This document shows positions 23,742 through 35,345 of a DNA stretch of 64,000 bases, one piece after another; the stretch's first letter is position 1; each line of letters opens with the position of its first letter. The DNA is from Alisma plantago-aquatica (lineage: Eukaryota; Streptophyta; Magnoliopsida; Alismatales; Alismataceae): the NCBI GenBank assembly GCA_963693085.1, contig OY856409.1:1164978749-1165042748 (forward strand), in the 5' to 3' direction. The notes under the pieces were generated by a model that made no database searches, was not told the DNA's origin, and worked only from the letters and a program-made list of their open reading frames with translations. The translations under genes were made by a program, and so were the position numbers.

Positions 23742-24960
23742 AGTATTGTGTTACATAAAGAACTCGAGTTTCCACAACCAATTGTAACTCTCTATATTCT
23801 CTTTGTACCTCTTTAGGTTCAAATGTTTTCTTGTGAATCTCAAACTTTTTGAGTTCTACTTCACTCTCAATGATTCCTATGGAACTCAACTATACATTCA
23901 ATAAACATTTTGTTATTTAGTAGAGATAAGTAGTATTCAACAAACTAATATTTATGTGATTAGATCTTTTCAAGAAACTATTTTCTTGTACAAATTTCAA
24001 TCCTTGGGACATATAAGGACATTCCCATAACATATCTCATATGTTGTCCATTAAACCATTTAGACGATATGTTGGTTTAGTGCTTAGCATATACATCTTT
24101 AGGAAATTAAAAAGATTAAATTAAATGATAATAATATCACGACTCATCATGATGTGATTCTTTCTTACTGATACATCATCATGCTTCAAGTGGAGTTTAT
24201 TGTGATACACGACCACATTCTCTCCAGAAGGTCCTCAAACTATTCCTTTTAAATATTTCAACATTTGATCATATCTAAGTATCTTAATACCTTTTAAGGA
24301 AGCAATGTACTTCATACATTTAATCCACTTGAACACTTCAAGATATGTGTATTTTACTGAGTACATATCACCATATTATAAGTAAATATAATGAAGAAAA
24401 TTATCTACCTATAGCATTTATACTATAGATCTATATACATCATTGCGTATAAGTCTTATTAGAATACTTATCCTCCCACTACATTTAGTGAAGGGTGTTT
24501 TGTCATGTTGCGCATAAGTAAGACTTGTCGGTCTCTTATTGGTTCAACAACCAAAAGAATCTAGATAAACATCAATATGAATTCTAGATATGCATTTCTT
24601 ATATATGTGCTCTAGATGACAATGCTATAGGCGTTGTTTATTTGAGTTATCATTGTAGTCCATTAGGTATTTATGTTATAAACATTCATCTTTTGATCCT
24701 TTTATATAAAGATAATAAGATATTCAGGTATTTCCACACAAGATCACATCTTTGAAATATAACATTGATTATTTTATTCATAATCAATTTGTCATTACAA
24801 GATGTATAAAATAAAATGTTTCTACTATTGGCATAATGAAATAGCAATTCAACTAACTTCACTACATGCATGGGCTAAGATAAAATCTAAATTTATATTG
24901 TAGCTTCAACAACTCTTGCTTCCGTAGTCCTCCATTGCCCTTTTGCAAAGGTCTACTTCT
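23742..24960 (-). pseudogene. pol: Protease/integrase part of element A pol, strongly decayed
   Basis: This was continuous with 4218-5811 before element B inserted. On the minus strand 24686-24871 is open for 61 codons and resembles the segment upstream of the copia pre-integrase domain (SRNILFYTSC...), and about 24930-24970 resembles the GNG-containing stretch just before it. No intact catalytic motif of integrase was found. The assignment rests mainly on position between gag and RT. Confidence 0.5.
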
Positions 24961-25049
24961 TGTCAGATCATGTACATCAACATATGTTAGATTTGCAACT
25001 GGTATCACATACCAGTGATGAAGAAGTAATTTAGAATTATCTTATAACG

Positions 25050-25870
25050 TATATACCTGAAGTAGAGGCCTCTTCACCTTTATTTTTCTTCTTTAGTTCC
25101 TCCAGGAAGAGAGGGCAATTCCTTTTCCAGTGCCCAGGCTGGTGGCAACTGCCGCCCTTCTTTACTCATCCTTTTGCCTTGAGATCTGAAGACTTGGGCT
25201 TCCATCCAGCTTTAGAACTCTTCTTTGCTTTGCCTTTGCCTTTAGACTTTCCTTTTGTCTTACTGATCATCAATCACAGACTTAGGTTTGTCTTTCTTCA
25301 TTTGTGCCTCAGCTATTTTCAACATGCTTAGTAACTCTGTCAACGGCTTGTCAAAGTCATTCATGTTGTAGTTGACAAACTGGTTGTATGACTCTGGAAA
25401 AGATTGTAGAATAACATCATTGGCCAACTCTTGACCCATGAGGAATCCCAATCTAAATAGGTTCTCCACATACCCAATCATCTTGAGCACATGAGGACCT
25501 ACTAGATCCCCTTCTGCCGTGTTACATTTGAACAATGCCTTAGACACATTATACCTCTCTTATATTTCTAATCTTAGAACATGTTCTTAAGATGTGTGAC
25601 CATCTCAATAACAACTATGTTCTCATGATGACTTTGCAACTCATAGTTCATGGAGCACAACATTGGACATTTGACGTCAACTACATCTTTAGTATGCTTC
25701 TTGTAAGCATCCATGTCAGCCTTTGGAGCATTGGGAAGAGGTTCTTCTGGTTCTGGTGTCTCCAGGACATAGAGATTACAATCCTATGTGAGAATGATTC
25801 TTAACATCATGAACCAATCGTGGAAGTATTTCCATTGAACTTGTCCTTCTCAAAGATTGGTAATAGAGAA
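25050..25870 (-). pseudogene. gag: gag remnant of element A
   Basis: The best part is 25260-25547 (minus), 95 codons with LQSFPESYNQFVNYNMNDF and LLSMLKIAEAQMKK, the conserved helical region of Angela/Tork gag. A zinc knuckle follows near 25100-25165 (CHQPGHWKRNC), but the first cysteine of the CCHC set is a glycine. Upstream, to about 25870, the N-terminal part is shifted between frames. It is non-functional. Confidence 0.8.
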
Positions 25871-27635
25871 AGGCATCGTCACATGTTGCCATTTGATTCT
25901 ACAAAAGAATTTGCAATTTTTTCAAAAGCTCAATTTTGATTTGATTTGATTTGATTTGTATAAAATTTGATGATATTTATCAAATATTTAATTAACTATG
26001 GCTCCCACTATTTTATTCAAATCGATAGTCCTCACATATAAATTTGTCAGATTGTAGCTTACAATCTTCTAGTGAGCCAAGATCCAAAATAATTCAATTA
26101 TTACCCGACCAACGTCAGCGCCCATAATCAATCATTAAGGTAGACAACGTTTATCAATTGCATCTTATGCAATTCTTAGATAGACAATAGTGCAACTCCT
26201 TGCATATGTATCTGTATGCCTCTGGTGCTTAATATCATTAAGGACACACAATTAAGCTTGACCCAAAACCCAACATGATAATAATGCACCTCGCTTGGTA
26301 GGCCCACATTATTACTATCACATTTCTACGAGATAGAGAATGCACCACCCTTGGGGTGCTCATGCTTAGTCGATCAAGCTTTTCATGTGTGTTGCTTATG
26401 GAAAACATCTAAGACTTAATATTTTATTTGAGGGTATTTGTATTTATAAGTACACATACTTTATCCAATCACCACATATATAGTACATATCATATACATG
26501 CTATAGCCCACAACATAAACATGCAATAAAACAAAATGCAATGGTTATGGACATTCTAATGTTATTCCTTGGAGACACAAGGAATTACCACAACCTAGGG
26601 TCTACATCTAATGCAGAAACCTATTGCAGATGAAGATCTATGCTTGCCAATCTGGGTTGATCGATTTAATCCTTGAACCGGTCATCTTGCCTTTTGGCTG
26701 GTCAGTTGGTCGTTTGAAATGATTGGTTGGTCTCCTATCCAACTAAATCATGGACACCTCTAGAGAGTTGGTTAGGTAAACCAGTCGGTCGGCTCGCTCC
26801 TCTTATAGTCTACCCTCCTTGGTCCTCCAGTCGGTCGACTCATCACGTGAAAGGGTCAGCTCGCCTAACGCTAATCATCATCTTCATCGTTGCAAGAAAA
26901 GAAACTATCCTATTGTTATAAAACTTATTACATGGCAATGAGAAACCTCGAGTTACATTTGAGGGGAGCAAAGGTAGGAAAGAATAATACTTTCACATTG
27001 GGAAGAAGAAGGTAGAGGCTCGATATGCAAACCGAGGTAAAACAAGAATAAAAGAAACCATCAAACCACACACAAATATTGGGTTATTGGTTATAACCAT
27101 GCTACACATCCACCATCATGATATATATATATATATATGGGGATTTATTTAATACCTGCGTGGGTAGCTACCCGTGCACCCTTCCTGATATTTTTTTTAT
27201 TTTTTTCACAATTGTAGAGGAGCATTTTATCTATCTCCCCAAAAAATTTCATCCAAAAATAATATCATTTGCCCCCCAAAATAAAAAAACCCGTCCATAT
27301 ATTTACTGACTGTATATTTTCTGTGCAGTTACTTTTTTGGTTTTAGAGTTACTTTTTTGTACCACAAGTTACTCTTTTGATCTCAGAGTTACTCTTGTGT
27401 ACCATATAGTTACTCTTTTGGATGGGCGGGTAGCGAAAAATCTGGCTACCCGCATGGGTATTAAAGATGAGCCCTATATATATGTATATATATATATATT
27501 AGTTTGGGATTATATGTGGTCTTTGATCACATATGCACATTAAGAAATTTAAGTATTCACATCATATGCAATAAATAAATGATGAAAACCAAAACTCCGA
27601 TCATATCGATTATCTCGAAACATAGTAAATTGACA
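25871..27635 (-). mobile_element. Leader of element A, right copy
   Basis: Untranslated 1.8 kb between gag and the PBS. About 26510-27100 matches 1-500 of the window. It contains CGGT-type motifs (gtcggtcggctcg, cagtcggtcgactc near 26790-26845), AT microsatellites and a MITE. No gene is supported. Confidence 0.7.
27139..27474. mobile_element. MITE-like DNA transposon, 336 bp, in an AT microsatellite
   Basis: Imperfect terminal inverted repeats of about 30 bases: the left end reads GGGGATTTATTTAATACC, the right end read on the minus strand GGGCTCATCTTTAATACC, both continuing into a GGGTAGC block. It is flanked by TA repeats, so a TA-type duplication is likely but its length cannot be read. 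Inside are about five copies of agttactcttttg-type sequence (27326-27420). It encodes nothing. The left copy of the same leader (588-660) has the AT run without it, an empty site in the same window. The TIRs do not look like typical Stowaway ends; the superfamily is open. Confidence 0.8.
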
Positions 27636-27649
27636 TGGCTCTGATACCA
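27636..27649 (-). other. Primer-binding site of element A, right copy
   Basis: TGGTATCAGAGCCA on the minus strand, identical to the one at 764-777, directly inside the LTR2 end. Confidence 0.85.
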
Positions 27650-27650
27650 C

Positions 27651-29662
27651 TATTGGGAAATATGGCATTAGAATAGGCAGCGGGAACAAAAAATTATCGA
27701 TAATATTTCCCATAAACCAGTAGATTGTGCAACAACTATGTAATGAGAAGGATGGTTTAACAATTTCATACTGGTCTTGGAGCAAGTCCAGTGATTATAA
27801 CTCATTGTAGTAGTACAACACTTTTGGTTGCACTGGGACGAGATCTCCTACAGCTTCTGGTCTCCACCACAGACGGCAGGCTGATGTGGCCCTCCTAGTA
27901 GGAAAAGTATCCATGCCTCCATGGTAGTCTACATGGACTGCCTAGAACTCATACCGTTCAACAAGAACCGACAGGATGGAGTTGTCCCTCCTGTTGGTGC
28001 ACTAGTCATCAACTTACTTTCCCACAATTATTCTCCCTTGCTATCACTCCCTTTAGTGGGTAGGATTTACTCAGGCTCTCTATTGGTTACCACAACCAGA
28101 GAGGATAACAATTGTTAGAGGCAAATGAGTTGTGTCTCTGGGAAGCCCCCAATACCCCTCTATTTATAGGAGGGCCAAGGCCAGGGTTCCCAATCTGAGT
28201 GGGAGTGGAAGGGACCAGAATCTCATAAATTTTTGCAACTTGCGATAGGCGAAATAGTCGGTTCACCAGTGAATCGATCGGTTGGCATATGAACCAATCA
28301 GTTCACCCAGTGAACTAGTCATTTCAACATGTTTCCTAAACACAATTTTATTAGAAATTCTAATCCAATCAATGCACGACAAGACATCAACACTAATCCT
28401 TGATGCAATCGAATTGCACCATAAATAGGGCGGTTCATCTCATGAACCGGTCATCTCACAACCATGAGCCGATCAGTTCACTCAGTGAACCAGTCGGTTT
28501 GTGACTTGGTTCATCCAGAACTTAGCCAATGCAATTTCTAATCAAATTGACACTCCAACTAGTCGGTTGGGTGTTCAGTCAGTTGGTTTGTTGCTTAAAT
28601 TGAATACCTAAACACTTTAACAATCAATATAATTATAATTCATGATCAAACTCCTCTTCTAGGTGTATCATATGTGTGTGAACCCATAGGTTTTATGTTA
28701 TGTTGGAAATGAATGTCCATAAATGATTTATGACATCACAAGCAAAGAGCGGTGCCCAGTCATATATCAGTTCTACCCACAATAATCAGGAAAGTTGGAG
28801 AACAACTTCAACCTACGATCTGTGTTAGGTGTTATAATGATTGTATAATTCCTTTGTCACTGATATCTGAAATGAACTCGGGACATGGAATCATCATCCT
28901 CTCAATGTTCAATCCATGTTCCTTGACCTAGAGTAGACTATATGAGATATATGTGACCTCAATATCATATATTGATTCACATGTGCATGTGCATGATTTT
29001 CTTAGTCTAGCTTATCAAGTAGCCCTAGGTATCAAACTCCAGTGGGAGGGAAAAATCCCATCTACACCACTCACAGTCATCCCCCATGTGTTACTAAATA
29101 TATGATCACCACCTTTATGGCCACCCTTACTCAGGATCATGTTGGATGATGTCAAAACATACCGAATGACATGCGATGAGTGTAGCGACTTTAGGTCTAA
29201 GAGCCACAATCACCACCTTCACTGTGAGAGATGACTATGACCACCAAGTATGGTTTCCATGTGTCACTCTCAAGGTGGGTCTGTCTGATACACTGTTCTC
29301 TAACAAGTATCTATGTTCTTGGTTTGATATCATATATATCATGATTGATGAGATTTTGTCATCAACCAACACACACTCTAGTCTTTAGTGTTACTGCTGT
29401 CTATCTGCCTTCCACAATAACATCCAAATAGGGGCATAATAAGAATGTGCATACTCTTAACATCCATATGATCTCATTTTTCAAGTCATGTACATGAAGA
29501 CATATGTCATTGAGTAATTGTCATTCTTTATACATCCATTATGTTCCCTCATTATCTCATAACATAGTGAAATATAATGAATTGGAAGCTTGCCTTTATT
29601 CTTTCATATGATATGCCATCACAATCATCATAGGATTGGATCTTTAGGTATACATATCAACA
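27651..29662 (-). repeat. LTR2 (5' LTR) of element A, 2012 bp
   Basis: On the minus strand it runs from TGTTGATATGTATACC at 29662 to TTCCCAATA at 27651. It aligns with both pieces of LTR1 but is clearly diverged, so A is old. A minus-strand TATA box CCTATAAATAG lies at 28160-28170. The ORFs in it are short and unrelated to known proteins. Confidence 0.8.
28255..28500. repeat. Palindrome cluster in LTR2 of element A
   Basis: The clearest unit is CGGTTCAT-ctc-ATGAACCG near 28433. Others are GTTCAC-tca-GTGAAC near 28477 and GTTCAC-cca-GTGAAC near 28304. They lie on the upstream side of the minus-strand TATA box. Confidence 0.7.
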
Positions 29663-31208
29663 GATGTCCCCATTGTTATCCCTCCTGAACCCTTAGAGAC
29701 CCCTTGCATGGAAGAACTTGAGTTACATGCAATATCAACAATGAACTACTAACCCCGATGTTAATTTCATGATTTTTTAGGAGAATAAAAATATTTGTGA
29801 TTGTAATTTTTATCCTTTTTTCCTTTCATATGAACACCAATTTTCCTATATGCAGATCTAATTGACGGAGGAAATCCAGAGCCTGATCCTCTGCCTAATT
29901 TGTACATCTGACACTACATATATTACATGTCATACACCCACCAATCCCCCCAATCAACATCCAAATCCAACACTTCCTTCACTATTGAAGGAAGATCAGT
30001 GGATCCTATTGGAGGGATTGTGAGGAGAAGGGAAAGATGAAAACCCCATTGAGCTTCCACAACTACCTCATCATTGGGTACACTATGAAGCTCTAGCAAT
30101 CAAGGTCCCAAACCTCATACATATTCCATTCAGTTGGACATTCTTTGAGCTACCAGGTCATCCCGGTGATCTTCGACCTTTTCTTCCCTCCATCCTAGAT
30201 ATATATTTTACTCAGGATGAGCAAAATTTTAAGCTCGGATTGGAGGTGGGTGGTACGTACTCCTTACACCCACTCTATCTTACACCTTTTGCAATTTCCA
30301 TTTTGTTATATAGCTTAGTTTTGAATATGTCTCAAATATTTTTTCAATTTTTTTCCTTTTGTTCTTTATCTAGTCGGTTAGATGAATAAAAAAATGCATA
30401 TCAATATATCCCTTCTTTGAATTTAGTGAATCTTCTATGCAAAACTTTTACAAATTGCCATGACTGAAAAAACATGGCACTAAGGACCCCAAAACTAGTG
30501 TCACCCCTTGGAAATGTTGGCAAGTCGTATGGAATCGATAAGAACCAAACATAAACTTCTCTATTTTTAACTATGGATTAACATGTCATAACTATTGTAT
30601 AATGTGTTGACAAAAGAATCTATTTGATGCAATGACACTCATGAAAAAAAATTAAAGTTTATAAGCACAGGACCAACCTCCTTCTCTCTCAAAGAAAAAG
30701 CAAAGAATCACCTCTGAACAAAATTAAAATCCAGGGTGGCATGCTCCCCACCTCAAATTCTTCCATACCCCTCATATCTAATAGGGGTGTGCCATCAAAA
30801 TATGCCAAAGAGCACATGAGAAAATGTGGTCAATGTAATTGCAGTCCATAAATAAATAAATCTCGAGTCGAATAGAGGATAGATCATCTTCTTCCACACC
30901 TCCTTCATCCTATTTCTCTACAAAAACTCAAAAAAAAAGAGAAACATGGACGTTTTAAAGTAGAAGTGAGACGAAGTGTATTTCCTACAAAGTCCTAATT
31001 TAGAAACAAGTTATGAAATATGTTTTAATAGGGAATATAGAATTTTGTATTACGAGGTTCTAGAAGACTAGGTTGCTTGGCCAAATAATGTGGTAAGGAA
31101 CAAAGTGATGGCTGTGAGGGTAAGGATAGACATGTTTCTAGTACAAATCTGAATAATTTATTATTGTTTTTGCTTGAGGACAAGCAAACATTCAAGTCCA
31201 TGGTATTT
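29663..31208. other. No gene seen; probably interior of a Tat-like gypsy element
   Basis: 1.5 kb without a frame longer than about 60 codons and without recognisable domains. Because a Tat-type terminal motif and LTR start follow at 31172-31209, at least the right part is likely the 3' interior of that element. The left limit, next to LTR2 of element A, is unknown. Confidence 0.4.
31172..31208 (+). other. Tat/Athila-type terminal motif and polypurine region
   Basis: gcttgaggacaagcaaa followed by ttcaagtccatggtatt, then TGATAA. The first part is the well-known sequence before the 3' LTR of Tat/Athila elements. The usual G-rich tract is degraded. Confidence 0.7.
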
Positions 31209-31913
31209 TGATAAATGTGTAATTAATTATCCTTTTTATTTACATATTTTAGATATATTTTTAGGATTATTTTTTTATTTATTTTCATAATTTTATAATT
31301 AATTATATTAGTTTAGATTTTAACTATTTATTTGGAGTTTTAATTATATTTGATTGTATTTTTGTAAGAAAATAGCTTAATCACTCCAATGATTAATTTC
31401 TCTTGGAAGATGTTTTGCACAATTCCCATAGTGCTTGAAACTCATGTATACCTGGCACCAAAAGTGCCATAACTTCTACCTCTGAACTCCAAATTGAAAG
31501 AAAAAATACTCGTCAGAAAGGAAGTATTATTTCCTAAAAGAAAATCATATTATTTTTTAACATTTCCAAGCCTTTGATGGGAAATAAATCCTCTCAAATT
31601 CACTATTTTTGGAATCTACATTAAAGAGAGTCACATGGTCAAAAAGGATAACTCAATAAATCTCACCATTGTGGGAAAGAAATTAAAAATTCTCTCCTTT
31701 GACAAGAAAAGTTGACCAATTCCATATCTTTTTATGTGGTGGAAAAAATTAAAATAAATACTCGATCAAATTATCAATGTGGTCAAGGTTTGAATGTGAT
31801 TTCGGGCTGAAGCAAGTGATTTAATGCTATTAACTGCCTGACACCAAAGATGAAGCAATCTAGCCACCGTCGGCCATTCCTATCCTCACCTCCTTCAGGG
31901 TTTCCTCCCCTTC
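31209..31913 (+). repeat. Tat-like gypsy LTR, first part
   Basis: It starts TGATAAATGTG directly after the terminal motif. Element D interrupts it at the target ccttc (31909-31913). It continues at 42975. Confidence 0.6.
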
Positions 31914-32999
31914 TGTTATAACCCCAATTTTTTTGGGTTCAATTGGTGAGAAATGCAATTTCTCATATTAAGGATAATTGAACAAATAATGATGTGATTT
32001 GTTTTGAATAAATGGATTCCTTTCACAATAGCCTTGATTGGTTGCTTTGTGGGCTTAATTAGCTATTGGGCCCAATAACAAGGAAATTCAATTAGTAAAT
32101 GGACAATTGAATTTTTAAGAAAAAAAATATGTAGAAACCTCTAGAAGGCAAATCCAAAGAGGATTTCGTGCCTCTTGGGTTCCTTGGGTTCCAAGGAGTC
32201 CAAAGTTGCATAGAGAAGGCAACAAGAAAAGAAGAGATTAATTAAGTATTTCTTTATTAAGAAATAAATTGAAAATAGTGATAAAATGTGGAAAATGAGT
32301 GGAAAGAGGCATAAGAGAGATTTCTCTGGGAAATTTCGTATCCATGAGGTTGCTAATATTAAAAGGGATTCCAATGAGGAAAATAAAAGAGAAATAAAAA
32401 GAAATCCTCAAAAAAGAGATGTTTAAATGAGAAATAAACAAGATAATATGAAATAATGCATAATGATGCATCTAGAAGGATAATAAGTATCCAATAAAGA
32501 GAATTTCGAAATAATGGAGTATCTTGGGATCCAAGGAGTCCCAATAAAAAGGAAAGAAAGAGAAAATACTAAAAAGGCAAAATAAGAAGATAATGTGTTG
32601 CATTATTAATGAATTGTGTGATATTGTTTAAAAGGATGATATTTTCTATAAAGGAAAATAGGATTTCGTGGTTAATGGATTAAAATGCAAGAACAATGAT
32701 GATAAGAGAAAGGATTTTCGAAATCCTAATATTTATAGAAAAAGGTATATCAAAAGAGGTAAAGAGGAAGAGAGAGAATATATTACTTCTTATGGGAGGA
32801 ATATGTTTCCTTTACGTATGGGACTTGTTTCCTCTTGAATCTCGTGGATAAGCCACCTAGGCCCTATCTACCTCCCCTATATGAGGGGTACGACCCTGGG
32901 CCAAGCCCAGAGGATCCCATACATCACTTTCCTCCCTTTCTTTCATCTCCAACCCTAACCCCGAGTATCACCATGAGAATGATGTAAAGAGGGGGAAAT

Positions 33000-33420
33000 A
33001 GAGGGGTACGTCGAAGGCCTGGTGTTCTACGGAGTCAAGGAAAAGCTTTGCCATCAAATCCGTGCCCTAGGGTGCGCACAAAGGCAGCTGTCGGGCTGCA
33101 GCGACGGCCACAGAAACCTGGCTGTGGGATGGAGAACCAGCCGTGTTGGCCACGTTTTAATGGAGCTTTGGGTGTGCCCTGGTGCGGCGGAGGTAGGGAA
33201 GCCTTTCCCTGGCAAAGTTCACGGCCCACGGAGAGAGAAAGAGCCGCGCATGGGCTGTAGAGTGGCGCCTAGGGCGTCTGCATCGCGCGTTCTGAAGGAA
33301 GAAGAAGACCTCGGCCGTTTTGTCGATTCTACCCCTCCGTGTGCTAAGGAGCCGGCCGCTCAAGTGAGGGGCAAAGTCATCATTTCGAAATGTCCAGATC
33401 TGCAAGGTGCGTGCATGAGA
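33000..33420 (+). other. GC-rich island in the left LTR of D, with a spurious-looking ORF
   Basis: Strikingly richer in G and C than the rest of the LTR, downstream of the possible TATA box, so probably in the R/U5 part. A frame of 154 codons (33022-33486) is open, but other frames on both strands are open as well, as expected for GC-rich sequence. Its counterpart in the right LTR (40662-41093) has another C-terminus because of small indels. No domain was recognised, and I do not call a gene. Confidence 0.55.
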
Positions 33421-34604
33421 ACAAGGAGTGATGTGGCACTCATTGATTGGCTAAAGGTATTCCTTATTTGCGAAAATCATATCTAATAAACTGTAGCTCG
33501 GATTAAAACAAGTTTTATATGAAAATTGATCCTCAGAATGAGAGGAACCCAAAGAAATTATGTTTGAAGTCTGATTCTAATTGCAATTCGAAAATTAATG
33601 GAAGTAATCATCTTTGATACTTTAATGATTAAGAAACCCTATTTTAAGATGGTTAATGTGTTTAATAGGGTTTAATGCATCTTTAGAGTTGATGTTAACC
33701 TGTTAAATGTAAAAAGGTACATTAAGATCGAAAAGGATGATCTTTGTATGTAATTATTATAATTTGGAAAATTATGTACATAAATATGTTTAAAATTTGA
33801 AAAGTACATAAAGCTATCATCTTTAATGATTTAATTAATGAAAAACCCTTAGATTTGATGGTAAATAGTCTTAATGACATTATTTAGATAATTCAAGTTG
33901 ATTTTAATCTGTTGTTAATAAAAGTGGAAATAGGATCTAAAGAGAAGATCTTTTTTATATAATTGGCTTAATTTAGGGTTTCATGCATGATTATGCATTA
34001 ATGAGCTTGAAAACCCTAAGTATGTCTTTTAATTGTTTAATGGTTCAAATCCATGAATAAATAGGGATATGATGATCCTAAGTCAATTTGGGTATAAAAG
34101 ACTATTAAAATGAATAGTTGAGCAATTAAGGTTCATATAAATGGAAAAGAATATTTTAGGGTTTGTTAACTTAAAAAGGATAAAGTTTGAGAAATTAATC
34201 TAAGAAACCCTAATGAATATTAATGAAACCTTAATGCAGATTAGAAACCATAGAAAGTGAATCCAAGTTAATAAAGTAGTTTCTTGATAAAGTGTGTAAT
34301 AAATAGAGTACATATTGATTTCAGGAACTATGTGATGATTGAATTACTTGCTTGGATATGTTGATTGGTTTGATGATATATACATGAAGTATGTGTTGAA
34401 TAAACTGCATGACTCATCAAATGAGGTATGTGGTTAATTATGAATAACTGCTTTAGTTTTCCGATGGATTCCCGGATGTTTAATCGCATTGAATGCAACT
34501 AAACTGTTTGGATGTTCATATTGCAAACTAAAATGTGGCTATGACTATCACAAAGGATATATGCCTACAAACTCAGATCATGGTTCTCTCTATGGCATTA
34601 TAGC

Positions 34605-34795
34605 TAACCTAGTACATGGTTGCCTATGGGTAGGTCCATCAAGTTAGAGAAAGGCCTAGTACATGGCTACCTATTGGGTAGGTCCATCAGGTCTATGGAT
34701 GACCTAGTACATGGCTACCTATTGGGTAGGTCCATTAGGTCTATGGTTGACTTAGTACATGGCTACCATTGAGGTAGGACCATCAAGTCACAATG
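34605..34795. repeat. Tandem repeat of about 47 bp in the left LTR of D
   Basis: Four units beginning cctagtacatggctacc at about 34608, 34655, 34703 and 34751. Each contains the inverted pair CTACC/GGTAG. The right LTR has the same array at about 42246-42430. Confidence 0.85.
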
Positions 34796-35333
34796 AGTTA
34801 GATATTGGGCTATCTTCAGATAGTGCCATGCGACTCTATTACCTAAAAGAGAGGTGATATCCATGTCCACTGCAGGGACAGCCCAGAGTTCGAGAATATG
34901 TATGGATTGATTTGTATGGCTTAAAATGTAATCTTGATTGTTAAATGATTAATTGAATGATTATATTGTTAACATAGTTGAACATTATCTGTTTCCTCCA
35001 CATACCAGCTTCGGCTGACCGACGTTTTGTTTGTCGGCGTTTTAGGTACAATGAAAAGAACAAACAGTAAAGTGGCACATGTGGTACTAAATGAGAATTA
35101 AAGTGCAAAGGAGGATTAGATAGATTAGTATCGATGTGGATAGAAGTTTAGAGATCCAAGTTTTCAAAAAGGTATGCAAAAATTTATTTTCTTACAGCTT
35201 TCAGTATAGTATGTTGAAATTTGATAATTATTCTTGGTTAATTGTCGAACCTTTGATCCGGAAGTCATGGGTGCGGCTTCGACCTCTCGGTCTCCCTTAA
35301 TTGGGGGTTATCGGGAGGTGGGGTCGTAACATT

Positions 35334-35345
35334 TGGTATCAGAGC
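35334..35345 (+). other. Primer-binding site of element D
   Basis: TGGTATCAGAGC two bases inside the LTR end, a perfect match to initiator tRNA-Met. Confidence 0.92.

Larger units (their letters stand above)
31914..35331 (+). repeat. Left (5') LTR of element D, 3418 bp
   Basis: A possible TATA box CTATATGAGG lies at 32877-32886. A GC-rich island follows (about 33000-33420), then AT-rich sequence, and a tandem repeat at about 34605-34795. It differs from the right LTR by roughly one or two bases per hundred by eye and by 2 bases in length. Confidence 0.92.

Noticed and set aside
33022..33486. 154-codon ORF in the GC-rich part of the LTR of D
   Set aside because: Several overlapping frames on both strands are open, and the C-terminus differs between the two LTRs; typical of GC-rich non-coding sequence.
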